Assembly: GCF_027244095.1 (NCBI RefSeq)
Contig: NC_069658.1
Coordinates: 51,819,001-51,883,000, forward strand
Length of the DNA: 64,000 nt
Direction: 5' to 3'
From: Hemicordylus capensis
Taxonomy: Eukaryota; Chordata; Lepidosauria; Squamata; Cordylidae
The notes beneath the pieces are model-generated. The model did not search any database. It saw nothing but the letters and a program-made list of their open reading frames with translations, and was not told the DNA's origin. Positions 41,601 through 52,559 of the stretch are shown piece by piece. The position numbers and the translations under genes are program-made. How positions within the stretch are numbered: position 1 is the stretch's first letter; every line of letters begins with the position of its first letter.

Positions 41601-44600
41601 CTGCCTGTACCTCAGCAGAGAGCTCTTTATATTCAGCAAACTGATCATTAAATACAGCTTTATAGCGGTCTCTTGCCTCGTCTGTCTGAATTACGGGGTA
41701 TTTTCTGCAAAAAAAGACTATAATCAGTGCTACAGTATCAAGTGTCTTAGCACGCTGCCAGGGTATACTATTCTAGAAAATAAGTTTTTGAAAGTAAGTT
41801 TACATATGGTACTGTATTAAGAAAAAATACACAGAAACTTCATCAGTTGGGGTCCTGGGCTATTTTTGCCAGCAGCAGTAGAGCACAACTGGGCTCATTT
41901 CATTGAGTCACCTGGACTGTTTTCAAAGCAATTGTTTTGTGCACTTGTTATAACTTCAGTTGTGGGCTATGGCACACAGGACTCTGCCTTAAAATGGAAG
42001 AACAGATGCCATTTGACTGCAGTTTATCCCTAGGAATTTGAAATTTCCTATGTGCTTGATGCCACTGATTAGAGTCTAAAAATGAGTTTATTTTATTTAT
42101 TTAAACAACACACACTTCCATCACATAGGAAGTCCTTTGTATGATGTAATTTGAGGTTTGTTTGTTTTAACAGGTTATGGGTTGGATGCTAGGAAGCACG
42201 TGCAGAAGTTACCTTGCACACCTTTTAGCATCGAATTATATAAAACTCTCCAAAAAGTGCAGATACAAAACTTAAGCTTTGCCACCTTGATAAATTATAT
42301 TGAACATACATGCTAAAAACAAACACTTGCAAAATTAAAAATAATGACTGACATCCAGATTAAGTGCCTATGCAGCAAACAAGCAGCACACACTTCAGGG
42401 GAGGAATGATTTCAGCAATCTCCCCTTCACTCTGAAGCCGACTGTGACTCAAAATAATATTTCACTGTGGGCTATGTGAATGAACATGATTCCCGGACAG
42501 TTAATGGAATTCCTACTGTGTAAGACAATAGTATCTTTCAGCACAATTCTATGCATATTTATTCAGAAGAATTCCCAGTGTGCAGAGTTAGGTTTTAACT
42601 CTGGGAAGTGTAGAAAAGACTGCAGCCTTAATATATACTAAACTGGAGAGACAATGAAGGACTAGATCATTCTAAGAGCAAGCTTCATAAGGAACACTGT
42701 GGAGATACTCACGCTAAGTAGTCTGGCATTACTATAGGCTTAGGAATATGACCTGCTGGTATATAGCCATTGAGTAGTTCAGGTTTCATTTCCACAGGCT
42801 TGAGTTTCTTTGTATTTATTGCTATTTGGGGACTGTCATCTTCATTTTCATACTAATAGCAAAGGATAGAACAGTAAATCTTAACACAATCTATTTTAAA
42901 ACAAGAGAAGTTTTTTGTTTGATGTAGAATGAAGTATCCAGAAATAAGTGCATCTTCTAAGTTGCCAAACAATGACTCACTCTCCAAATACATTAAAAAT
43001 CCTATTTTAGGATTAAGAAATTAAGCAACGTAATTTCTTTTCTCTTTTCCATGAAGACAAGAATATCAGCTCCTTGCAGAATAAGAATATTTACCTTGCA
43101 TGGTTTATATGAGGCATTTCAGATGTCCCTTATTGTTTTCATCTATATGGCTAACACATACAAGACTACAGAACACTCTGATTAAAGACTATAGAACTCT
43201 GATTAGTTTGTACAGTATCATATTATCAGAGTTCCATAGTTAAGCCAAGATTGCTAATTACATACTAATAAAGACTAATAAAGCATGCCAGACCAATCAC
43301 AATGAGAATCTTATTGGCATGTTTAAACATGTCCTTTATCTCATGCAGGACACAGAAATGATATAGCCCCTACACAGAGGGCTTTACAAGTAACAGGCAT
43401 ATTGAAAAATGCAAGGATAGCACAAGGAAGGGACATAGTTAATAGATCATGCAGATGCACCCTGGGATATTTCCAAATGTCAAAAGCTATGAATACCATG
43501 ATGCTAGTCCCACAAAAATACAGAACCCGATTCATACAGTCATCAAAAGGACATTATCAGGCAATACTCCAAACTGCTGTCAGATTCTGAACAACATTTG
43601 TAGTGCTACAACTGAATCACTAACAGCTGCAAAAATGACAAAGTCCAATGCTCAGAATTAAAACTGAAAACACTCCCCCTTCAGAAAAGAATCACTCTTC
43701 TAGTTACAACAAAAGGATTCATGAACACTAACCTGAATAATGGCACAAGTTATTTTACAACCTTCCACAAACACTGCTCATCACTGTGACACATTGCACA
43801 TGTACATCACTGTGACACATGCACATGTAAAACTATATAAAGAGAATTGCCATTAATTAACATTAACAGCAATCAGCCCACCAATACACTGCGAGGCAGA
43901 ATTCCATAAATCCACTTGCCAGTAGCAAGCATCGCTTCCTCCTCAGGAGAATACCCCTGCTTTTATCCTAAATGCCAGCACAGAAATCCTCTTCCCTTTG
44001 GGTTTTTGCAGGAGGCACCCCCTACCAAAGTCCAACAATAGTGAGAGAAACTATCCAGACAGAAGGGTCGATGACCACCACAAACCATGGCTGGTTAATA
44101 AGCCAAGTCAAAACTGATGTGACCTTGCTGAAGAAGATTTTAATCCTACAAGATGTCAATCTTCTCTGTTTCCCCAAGTTTCAATTTTGAAATTAAAGCA
44201 GCCCAGATCCTGACTAGAAGCAGAAATACTTGTGGTTCTTACCGTTCTTTTTGATGGAAAAGATTGTGTCTTCATCTAGTAAATAGAAAGAGGAACATAT
44301 CCACATTAAGTGTACAAATCTAAACTGCAAAAGCAAAAAATGTTAAATTGCAGTGTTCGTATAAAATGGCAGTAGGAAGTACTCATGCATGAGTTAGTGT
44401 AAATCAGCACGTTGTCACTGTGATTTTATGATCACACCACACAAGCGTGGAATTTGGTATTGCAAAAGAGTTTAACATCTTTCAAAACCCTGACTATCAA
44501 CATTCACTTTACCTCCCCTAAAAGGATTCCTTAGCTCTTACATATAGGGTGCTTCAGCAAAACTACAAAATGTGCATATTCCAACACCATGGCATTGGCA

Positions 44601-47600
44601 ACAGTTCATCTGTTGTGCTCTAGAAATATTTAGAATAGTAAGCCACAACTGCTGACCAGTCAAATGTCATAACCTATAGCAGTGTGGTGTAGTGTAGGGA
44701 TATGCATGACTGGCTTCAGGCACTCCTGGGAGGTGGGGGAGGGAGGCCTTTCAGGGGCAGGGAGGGTGCCCTTATCTTACACGGCACACAGGTGCGTTGG
44801 CCACTTCCAGTATGATGCTGACCGGGGCTGAAGAAAGCTATGCTGCACCCCCACCGCAGCAGTTTTGGGCAAAGCACTGGCAGGGGGGAAAGTGGCAAGG
44901 AAGGGAACTAGAGCCAGTGTGGTGTAGTGGTTAGAGTGCTGGACTAGGACTGGGGAGACCCGAGTTCAAATCCCCATTCAGCCATGAGACTTGCTGGGTG
45001 ACTCTGGGCCAGTCACTTCTCTCTCAGCCTAGCCTACTTCACAGGGTTGTTGTAAAAGTGATACTTAAGTATGTAGTACACCGTTCTGGGCTCCTTGGAG
45101 GAAGAGTGGAATATAAATGTATGATTGGGTGACTTATACCTTGGTCTACAGGACGCTAAGGAATTTGGATCCCTCTTTTTCTTTATGTAGTAGAATTTAG
45201 TAAGTTCAGCAGCTCTTTATCCATAAGGTAAGTGCTTGGTAACATGAAAACATAAAACATTTAAAATTCCCTACATGGAGATGGTAGCGTTTAGTGGACC
45301 AAAGTTGTTGCATGGTGAGTCACCACATATCACCATTTACCTAGGTAACTAATTCTCCAAAAAAGAAAAGAAAAGAAAAAGAGGAAGCAAGCTCAGATGT
45401 ACTGGGGACGATGATGATTTATTATCTCAGCGTTTGGGAACAGTTTGTACTTGTAAAGTTTGTATCTGAAGACTAGTTTCTGTGACAGCTTCTGACTCCT
45501 ATGGAGTTTTGACACATCCCTATATGCTTTGCTGTCCTCTAGTCAGCCAAGAGAGGAAAGTAGTACAGCAACTTCCTCCCTCTTTGCAGTTTCTTATGGA
45601 ACAGGTTTTGGGCAAAGACCAAAGGAGGAGAAAGCAAGCCCACCAGTGAGTAGTACCAGGAGCATAAGGAGGCTTGCAGCGGCCTGTGTGTGGCTGCCAT
45701 TGTGGCCCCCTGGCCCCGCCCCCTGCATCTGACATCAGACACAAGGGCCCGGCTAGCCACGCCCCCGCGTCTGACATCAAACACATGGGACATGGTCTCT
45801 GCGGCCCCGTTCGGAAGTGAGATCAGCCTGTGCTGTGTTGGGCAATGTGGGCCGAAACAACTCTCCCTGCCTTAAAGGCAGGGTGAGCTGTTCTGGCCCC
45901 GCTGCATTGGCAGCGAGACCAGGGGCAGCTCTCCCTACCTTTAAGGCAGAGAGAGTCACTCTGAGCACACTGCCAATGCAGTCCAGGCCAATGCAGTCCA
46001 GGCCAATTTCGGCTCCAAACAGGGCTGCACGGCCCCGTTTGGGACTGAAATAACGCCCCCGCATCTGATGTCAGACACAGGGGGCATGTCTGGGGCCATG
46101 CTTGCGGCCCCTGATTGGTGGTGGCCCAGGTTCTTCGAACCTGTTCGCTCGATGGTGGCTACGCCCCTAAGTAGTACAGATATTTTTCTATTACTTTCCT
46201 TAAGCTCCACTGGTGGTGTAGGTGGATGAAGCTTTTGAAAAGATGAGAGACTTCTTCGTTTCTCCCCTTGGAAAGAGACTTAGCACTTTCTGGATCTTCA
46301 GGGAAGATGAAGGGATGGAAACTGATTATTTTCCTTCCTTGAGAAAACAAGAGACAAGAAAAGCACCAAGAGATGCCATGTGTCCTAAGATATCAGAAAA
46401 AAGGAGGAGTATATCCTGCCTTCCTACTGAACATAGGAGGCAGAGATAACCAAAGATGAAATCTCTGATCCTAGAATGCTAGAAAGGAACACATTCAGAC
46501 AGCACAGGGATATACCTATAGAAAGGAGGAGTATGGGTACAGTTAATACTGCTTACCTAATGGAAGTATGTCATTACCTAATGCTGCAGGTATTATTATT
46601 ATTATTACATTTATATCCCGCTCTTCCTCCAAGGAGCCCAGAGCAGTGTACTACATACTTGAGTTTCTCTTTCACAACAACCCTGTGAAGTAGGTTAGGC
46701 TGAGAGAGAAGTGACTGGCCCAGAGTCACCCAACTAGTTTCATGGCTGAATGGGGATTTGAACTTGGGTCTCCCCAGTCCTAGTCCAGCACTCTAACCAC
46801 TACAGTATATATACACAATTACAAGCAAACAGCACCAGTTACACCAGTGTTAATTGGGAAGATATATGCTAGTAATCTAGGTCCCATATACCAAACGAAT
46901 TTCTATGTATAAGTAGAAGCAATCAGCCTATCAATTGAGAACGAAAGGCATACTTGCATAAGCACTTTTTTCACTTCAGAGCTTGAGGCAAGAGGACACT
47001 TAACATTTTAAAAAATTATTCAGCTCCAGGGGACTTGGACCAGTGATCTGACCTTTGAGTGATCTGACCGTTACAGAAGAAGGTGCTCCTGGGAGCATCT
47101 TCTTCTGTAATGGTCAGATTACTCCAATAAGGACCTGGTCCAAGTCAAACTGGGGGAAAGTCCTAAAGCTGAATGGATGAATGACACTGAAGACTTTACA
47201 AAAATATATATAAGTAACCAATATATTGATTCTCCCCCATCCACCAAAAAAACCCTTACCTCCTGTTCCATGAATTCTCTCATCCTTCGTGCACTTTCAT
47301 GCCTCCACAATTTTAGACATACCATTGCACCAATTAGATATATAATCATTGTGACAAACAAGAAGATCATTGCAGCTGTCTGTCCCCCTTCTATACGACA
47401 AAATGATGCATTCAATGGTGTATTAAATAACCGGTAGTAGCAGAGTCCTCCTTTGTTAGCATCATTTACGTAGACTATAGCAGCTGACATGTATAGAATA
47501 AACAATGCAACATTGATTCCAAATTCAGTTAAAGGCCACCAGTTAGAATCGAGGAGAATAGTCCTGTAATACATTGACATGCCAAGTGCAAGAAGTATAA

Positions 47601-49701
47601 TAGTCACTATCCAAGCAAGTGCCGCTACAACGAGAACAAATGGGGTTTTAGGCCCACTGTAGTAATAGCCTCCATACATGCTGCTTGCCCCATAACTATA
47701 TGGCTGTGAGTAGCCATATGTGTTATACCATTCATTGTCCTTGTGAATGTAAGCTGTGACACAGGCAAACACAGCGGCACCCAAGAGAAGTTCAGCAACA
47801 CCCAGAATCCTGAGCAGCCCTGCCCACGATTTCATGTAAGAGTATCTCAGATTAAAAGCTTCTACTTTCTCACTGTAAGTCAGAGCTATTTGAGTATGCC
47901 GTTCCAGAGAGCTGTAGGGATCCTGAGGAAGCATGGCTTCAGCTTCTTTGCGTGAATTGTAGGTTCCTCCCGACCCTCCATACGGATCCTGATAAGAACT
48001 TTGAGCTGAAGTATGTTCTGCTTGCACTGGGGTAAGTGTTGGAGATGATGGTGGAGAACATTCCGTTCCATCAGAAATTGCCGACACTGGCTTACTCCAT
48101 TCTGTTTTCCCTTTGAAGAAGTTCTTCCATGAATCAGGAATGAATTTTCTTACCGGCTTGAGATCAGAGATTCCAGCTGGTTCTTCACTGTCACTTGGAT
48201 AAAATTCAGGCCCAAAGGGTGGTTGCAAAGGAAGAGGTGGTGGCGGCAAGGGATCTGCATTCAGTATCTGTTCAGCATCTTGAAAATCCCTTTCAGTATC
48301 TTGTGAAGGAGAATCTAGGTACACTTCATCATAATGGACAGATCGACCATGGTGCCCCGGCCTACGCTCTGACAATGTGTTCTTTGAAGACATTTGTGAC
48401 CTTTCTCCCCGTTTCTAGAACCAAAAGAAAATAAGAGTTAAAAATTATAATTCCTTTCCTGGTTTCTGTAAGATGGTGGAGTTGGGGTGCTGTGCTTTAC
48501 ACACAATAGGAAAAAAAACATCATTTCCTATTCTCAGAACTCAAAGTTTTAACAACTTTAACAAAAAACAAGTGGGTGTTTCGCCATTCCAGATTTAAAA
48601 CAAAGAACTACAATACTCTCAAGCAGTTTTGATTGCTTTGAGTTTAAGAATAGATGAACCATGCCTTAACTCCTAAATCAATGCTAGGGCAGGTGGAACT
48701 GTAACAGAGATAAGAGGGGTACCTTGGAGCATGTGAAGAATGTCTTTCCCTCACCACCTCAGACATGCAGCTAATCCCACATGTAGGATTAAGGAGTTGG
48801 GGTTTCCAAAGCAGAGGCCGTGTCTTTCTTGCAGCAAGGCTCAAAATCTTAATTGTCGTCTCTTAGCCACCTTTCGACACAGATGCAAAAATAAGGTGGG
48901 AGCAGAGCTAACCAAAACAGCAGCACTTAAACCACAAAACATAGGAAGGAAGGAAAATCAATGCTCGCCTCACCCTCATTCCCCGCCCCTTGCCCTGCAT
49001 TCCATTCACGCAGGAGTTTAGCTCTGGAACAGACGAACGTCGCTGTGGAGCAGGTCACCCAAGGAATATGACATCGTGAAATACTTATTGGAGCCACTCA
49101 CTGCCTAGTAGAAACTGTACTCTCGGGACCGTAATTTCACGTGGCTAGGGGACAGGGAGCCAATAATGAAAATAGGGAGGAATGCAGCAGGGTGAGGGAG
49201 GAGGACCCTCAGGAGTTTGGGGGCCCGGGTTCTTTGAGCCCGTCCGCTCAACCCATCCTGTTTCCAACTCTGACTTACTTCCCGCTTCTCCTTCCCTCCC
49301 CTCGTAAAGCGCAAGCAATGTCGCCACCTCAGTACGCACAACCACACCTCACGCGAGGACTCAGGAGTACACATGCCGATCAGCCCTGCCGCCCCCGCTT
49401 GCAACACTCGGGAAAGACAAAGAGACGCCTGCCTGTTTTTTCCTTTCCTTGCCCAGCGGAGCAGCCGCCCTCCGGACGAGCCTTCTGGTGCCGGCGGCGG
49501 TAACTTCCCAGCGGCGGACAAAACTATCTTGGAACTGCAGGAGGAGATCGGCTACAGGCAGCCGCTTCCGTCTCCCCTTCCCGGCGGGCTTTGTTTCCTG
49601 AATGGTTCGGCTCGGCCGAAGGCAAATGTTCCCTCCCACCCTTATGCGCTTGGTTGTTCTCCCGAGCTAGGCGCAACCCGCCCCAGGGAGAGAGACTCAC
49701 C
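38490..49701 (-). CDS. MARVELD2: tricellulin (MARVEL domain-containing 2), complete coding sequence
   Basis: Tricellulin seals tricellular tight junctions; in humans its loss causes deafness DFNB49. Six coding exons join with compatible phases: 47260-48393, 44243-44275, 42713-42852, 41533-41704, 40982-41032 and 38490-38600. They give 546 residues, against 558 in human from memory. The long cytosolic N terminus (about 1-189) has a proline run at 48-60 and the conserved [10 protein letters not shown]. Membrane segments lie near 190-213, 250-272, 290-310 and 338-360, with Cys318 and Cys332 in loop 2. The tail ends in an occludin/ELL-type coiled coil (about 440-546), the part that is mutated or truncated in human deafness. 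Exon 1 is non-coding and starts in a CpG island. RAD17 lies upstream and OCLN downstream, all on the same strand. Confidence 0.98.
38601..39716. other. MARVELD2 last intron, 3' part
   Basis: No exon or clear element recognised. Confidence 0.4.
39717..40147. mobile_element. hAT-like MITE
   Basis: Ends TAGGGCCAGCC and GGCTGGCCCTG are inverted. Flanks CTACATGG and TTGTATGG could be a decayed 8-bp duplication (5/8). Confidence 0.6.
40148..40981. other. MARVELD2 last intron, 5' part
   Basis: Contains an L2-type 3' tail at about 40370-40500 (TGTAAATTGTAATGTGTGTT, GGGGCAGTATAGAAATAAAT). Rest unrecognised. Confidence 0.45.
40982..41032 (-). CDS. MARVELD2: MARVELD2 exon 6 (51 bp)
   Basis: Seventeen codons, [17 protein letters not shown], align with human EHERISRIHEEFKKKKN. 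They sit between acceptor TTTTTTTTAATAG and donor AAT|GTGAGT, phase 0 on both sides. This is the middle of the C-terminal coiled coil. It is too short to be found by an open-reading-frame scan. Confidence 0.95.
41533..41704 (-). CDS. MARVELD2: MARVELD2 exon 5 (start of occludin/ELL domain)
   Basis: This 172-bp exon runs from acceptor TTTTTTTGCAG to donor CTT|GTAAGT. It encodes [18 protein letters not shown], then [20 protein letters not shown] and [11 protein letters not shown]. This is the first helix of the occludin/ELL domain, nearly identical to mammalian tricellulin. Entry phase 2 and exit phase 0 fit the exons on either side. Confidence 0.97.
41705..42712. other. MARVELD2 intron 4
   Basis: Unique-looking; one common short squamate repeat near 42545-42625 (TATTTATTCAGAAGAATTCC). 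Confidence 0.4.
42713..42852 (-). CDS. MARVELD2: MARVELD2 exon 4
   Basis: This 140-bp exon runs from acceptor TTGCTATTAG to donor GC|GTGAGT. It begins [11 protein letters not shown] and ends [21 protein letters not shown], matching the human [17 protein letters not shown] segment that links the membrane region to the C-terminal coiled coil. The first half is divergent and the second half strongly conserved. It ends in phase 2, with GC of an Ala codon completed by the first base of exon 5. Confidence 0.96.
42853..44242. other. MARVELD2 intron 3
   Basis: No recognised repeat or exon. Confidence 0.4.
44243..44275 (-). CDS. MARVELD2: MARVELD2 exon 3 (33-bp micro-exon)
   Basis: Only 33 bases (11 codons, phase 0 both sides) lie between acceptor TTTACTAG and donor GTAAGA. 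The reading is [11 protein letters not shown]. It aligns in place with human INEPSLSSKRK, sharing the SxPSKR/SLSSKR core. Both neighbouring coding exon ends are also phase 0, so skipping keeps the frame. It is supported by splice signals, phase and position; sequence similarity alone would be too short. Confidence 0.85.
44695..44905 (+). mobile_element. hAT-type MITE left end
   Basis: Starts TAGGGATATGCATGAC like 60403, but no matching right end was found next to it. It is preceded by AGCAGTGTGGTGTAGTG, which repeats the start of the SINE that follows it, so it may lie within or between SINE copies. Confidence 0.4.
44906..45128 (+). mobile_element. tRNA-derived SINE (family B), well preserved
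   Basis: AGAGCCAGTGTGGTGTAGTG with A-box-like GTGGTTAGAGTGCTGG and B-box-like GAGTTCAAATCCCC, then GACTCTGGGCCAGTCACTTC, and the tail CTCCTTGGAGGAAGAGTGGA and ATATAAATG. Confidence 0.85.
45690..46170. repeat. CpG-rich repetitive block
   Basis: TCTGACATCA/GATGTCAGACAC-type motifs recur at about 45728, 45771 and 46065. A palindrome CCCTGCCTTAAAGGCAGGG lies at 45867, and AATGCAGTCCAGGCC is tandemly duplicated near 45977. It ends GTGGCTACGCCCCT, like a hAT terminus. Class not determined. Confidence 0.5.
46592..46803 (-). mobile_element. tRNA-derived SINE (family B), reversed
   Basis: An ATT-repeat tail, then reverse copies of the 3' and 5' parts ending GTCCAGCACTCTAACCACTA. It shows the uninterrupted order TACTTGAGTTTCTCTTTCAC that is split in the 2838-3330 copy. 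Confidence 0.85.
47032..47146. repeat. long hairpin in MARVELD2 intron 2
   Basis: Inner arms 47058-47088 and 47093-47123 pair over 31 bp with three mismatches around loop CTGG. Outer arms GACTTGGACCAG (47032-47043) and CTGGTCCAAGTC (47135-47146) pair perfectly. It begins about 115 bases downstream of the exon 2 donor. Confidence 0.9.
47260..48414 (-). CDS. MARVELD2: MARVELD2 exon 2 (start codon, four membrane segments)
   Basis: The acceptor TTTTGGTTCTAG precedes 48414, ATG is at 48393-48391, and the donor GAG|GTAAGG follows 47260. The 378 codons cover the whole N-terminal cytosolic region and all four membrane segments. Strong family matches are [63 protein letters not shown] and [12 protein letters not shown]. 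The open frame reads on past the donor into intron 2; those extra residues are not coding. Confidence 0.98.
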
Positions 49702-49870
49702 TGTCGGACCGCCCCTCTTTGCTGATGGGTCTGTTGCTTCCGCTTGAAAGGGACTTTCTCCGCTTGGAGTTTCGTCTCGCCTCCATGGGGTGTATGTGGC
49801 CTCCCCTGCTGGTGTGGTGACAAGTAGCTGGCTTGAGGCTGATTTAGTAAACCTTAGTCGATTATTCGCC
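49020..49870 (-). promoter_or_regulatory. MARVELD2: MARVELD2 CpG island with non-coding exon 1
   Basis: CpG-rich DNA about 0.6-1.4 kb upstream of exon 2. A near-perfect minus-strand donor, CGACAG|GTGAGT, sits with its exon end at 49701. A short untranslated exon would therefore run upstream from 49701 to a start site near 49750-49870. No TATA box is evident, as usual for CpG-island promoters. Part of the island (49150-49260) is repeat-derived. The start site itself is inferred. Confidence 0.6.
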
Positions 49871-50215
49871 TTTAGCTCCACTCTAGCCTAGTTTGCTCAC
49901 CTTAGGTGTAGCTGTCTGAGAATGGGCTTTTGCAAGGATTTTTCCGGGCGAGTGGGCAAGTACGTACATGTACGAGAAATCTAAAGGCATAAAAGGCCAT
50001 GCAATCAGGAGAACAATTGCCCCCTTAATACCTCCCGCGGCCGCCCTGGCGTGTATTGTAACTAGCCGAGGAGGGCCCCTGTGTTTGCGCCTCTTCCCAG
50101 TGGCCCCTTGGAGTGAGGGTCCGGAGATAATGAAGAAAATAGGAAGAGGTGGAGCTGAGGGGCGTGGGTTCTTTGAACCCATCTGCTCAGTTATAGCTAC
50201 ACTCCTGGTTGTAGC
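49150..50215 (+). repeat. two copies of a repeat around the MARVELD2 promoter
   Basis: 49150-49260 and about 50075-50215 share ATAATGAA.AAATAGG.AG and the quasi-palindrome GGTTCTTTGAACC followed by CATCTGCTC or CGTCCGCTC. A third copy ends the block at 46117-46166. The second ends ATAGCTACACTCCT, like a hAT terminus. Confidence 0.6.
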
Positions 50216-50434
50216 AGTTTCCTGGACTAACTCATAGAGCATATGCTTTTGTAAATTTATGTCTGATGACGTTGCCCCAGTCCACCAAAGCTTATGCTAA
50301 ACTTAAAGCAACCTTGTTAGTTTTTTATGTGCCACAAGACTCATTAATTAATTGATTAAATTTCCATATCCATAAATAAAATAGTTTGGATGCAAAACAT
50401 ACTTTGTTTTTAAACAATGTACTAGTCTATGGTT

Positions 50435-50757
50435 CAGGGGCATAGCAAGGTTGGAGGGGGCCCAGAGATAAGATTTTAGAATGGGCCCCTCGCTGATATA
50501 CACACACAAACACACTTCACAATATATAGTGCACTCACACTCACATCCCCATTATGAATACGGTGAATATCTAGTTCACATTGAATCTAGTTTTTTTACT
50601 CTCTGCTCCTGCCATTCTCCAAGAGACTCAACATAATTCATAGGGGGTGCAACATGGGCGGGTGGGGAGTCATGTGATGTGCCTCTGGGGGGCCCCTTGA
50701 GGCAGTGGGGCCCCAAGACAACTGCCTCCCCTTGCCTAATGGTAGTTATGCCCCTAC
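50435..50757. mobile_element. hAT MITE with 8-bp target duplication
   Basis: CAGGGGCATAGCAAGG ... GTAGTTATGCCCCTA between two CTATGGTT copies (50427-50434, 50758-50765). Confidence 0.92.
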
Positions 50758-51074
50758 TATGGTTACAGGTCTCTTAGAAAAGTTATTTTCTTATGTGGGA
50801 AAGGAAAGGGAAATGCCACTTCTAAGATTGTTTTGCCAGCTGCAATTTTTGTAAGTACTGTACTTGCATTAAAAATATCACTGCTTAAATATTCTGTCTG
50901 ATCAGGGCACTGTTTTAATCTGTTTCTAACTGATCAGTCTATTGAACATTTCAGATATTTCTCAATCTAGTTTGTCAGATGTATCAATTTGACTTTGATT
51001 GGAGAAACAGGTATACACAAATGACAAAGTGAATAATTTAGTGCTTAGAGCTGAAATGGCACAAAACGCAAGAA
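50758..51074. other. intergenic, no recognised feature
   Basis: Nothing supported apart from the right target duplication of the MITE. Confidence 0.4.
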
Positions 51075-51490
51075 TGGGAAAATATGAGAAATCCCTCTCG
51101 CATAACACTAGAACCAGGGGTCATCCCATGAAACATTTCCAAGAAATTTAGGACTGAGAAAAGTACTTTTTCATACAATATATAATCAACCTATGGAATT
51201 CTCTGCCACAAGATGTGGTGACAACCAATGGCCTGAATGGCTTTAAGAGAGGTTTAGATGAATTCATGGAGAAGAGGTCTATCAATGACTACTAGTCTGA
51301 GGGCTATAGGCCACCTCCAACCTCTGAGGCAAGAGATGCCTCTAAATAACAGTTGCAGGAGAATAACAGCAGGAGAGAGGGCATGCCCTGAACTCTGTGG
51401 GCTTCCCAGAGGCATCTGGTGGGCCATTGGGTGAAACAAGATGCTGGACTAGATAGGCCTTGGGCCTGATCCAGCAGGGCTATTCTTATC
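51075..51490 (+). mobile_element. CR1 LINE 3' end
   Basis: C-terminal coding remnant (CTATGGAATTCTCTGCCACA) and 3' UTR (GCATCTGGTGGGCCATTGGG, CAGCAGGGCTATTCTTAT). Matches the reverse copy at 23440-23840. 5' truncated. Confidence 0.9.
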
Positions 51491-51563
51491 TAGTAATCTA
51501 TAATGTGACATTGTGCTTTCTAAGTTGCTTCGAATAAAGTGCTATCAAACTCTTTTGGTTTGG

Positions 51564-51650
51564 GGGTGTATGATACAGCTACCTTTCTGAAGCTAAGCTG
51601 GTTTAAGGCTGGTCAGTGCCTGGATGGGCAGCTGCTTGGAATGTATGAAT
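51564..51650 (+). repeat. 5S rRNA-derived fragment
   Basis: CTGAAGCTAAGCTGGTTTAA and CCTGGATGGGCAGCTGCTTG match 5S rRNA positions around its internal promoter. Either a pseudogene or the head of a 5S-derived SINE. Confidence 0.55.
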
Positions 51651-52181
51651 GAACAGCTTTGTTATGATCAGTGATCTGTGTATAACAGAATCTGTTTGTT
51701 TATATACACACACACACACACACACACACATACACAGATACTACATTCAGATAAGAAGTAAATCATAGAGAATACACAAACATAGAAGCCTCATGTAACA
51801 ACATCTAAAAAGAAGGGCTGGAGGTTAGCTGTTGACAGATCTTAAGAGCACCTGCACAAAATTTGGCAACCTTGTAGGGAGTAGAAGGTTTCTTGTCTGC
51901 AAGGAGGAGTGTGGCATAAAATTCAGCAGTCCAGCTGGGAAAGTGTGATAGCAAGGGAGAAATAAGACTGCACTGGCTATCATTATAAAAAGGACAAAAC
52001 AGCAGTATATGGTGGATAGGTTCGACCTCACTTGAGCAACAGGGGCATAACCGACTGGCCAGACGGGTTTTCAGAGACCTTCCAGATAAAACCACTGATG
52101 GTAAGCCATCATATCTTGCTCTGAGGAAAACCCTGTGATGGCTTGGTAAAGAGAGGGATGATAGATAGCAAGTTCCTTTAG

Positions 52182-52406
52182 ATGGCAAAGAGGCACCTTT
52201 TACCGTGGTGATTCTCTTTATTTAGCAGGGGGAGAGTAACTGGCCCTATCCACCCCCCAGCACAGTACTTCCAGTGACTGTTGCTGGTGTGTGTCTTATG
52301 TTTCTTTTTAGAATGTGAGCCCTTTGGGGACAGGGAGCCATCTTATTTGTTATTTCTCTTTGTAAACCACCCTGAACCATTTTTGGAAGGGCGGTATAGA
52401 AATTGA

Positions 52407-52443
<37 letters not shown>
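52182..52443 (+). mobile_element. L2-tailed SINE (family C) inserted in LINE
   Basis: GGCAAAGAGGCACCTTTTAC ... GGAAGGGCGGTATAGAAATT followed by about 12 ATT units. Closest match to the 2926 copy. Confidence 0.85.
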
Positions 52444-52445
<2 letters not shown>

Positions 52446-52559
52446 TATTCCTGGTTGAAGTCACTAAGGCACCCTCTTATGGTCTCCAGGATGGAGTTTA
52501 AATCATTCTGATCTTCAGTGTCCAAGACCCTCCGTTTGAGGATCTCCTTGGCTTGACTA

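Noticed and set aside
47119-47259. Extension of the tricellulin frame past exon 2
   Set aside because: Follows donor GTAAGG; exons 3 and 4 continue the conserved protein.
49105-49823. Frames of 66-138 residues on both strands around the MARVELD2 promoter
   Set aside because: CpG island composition; they overlap each other and lack homology.
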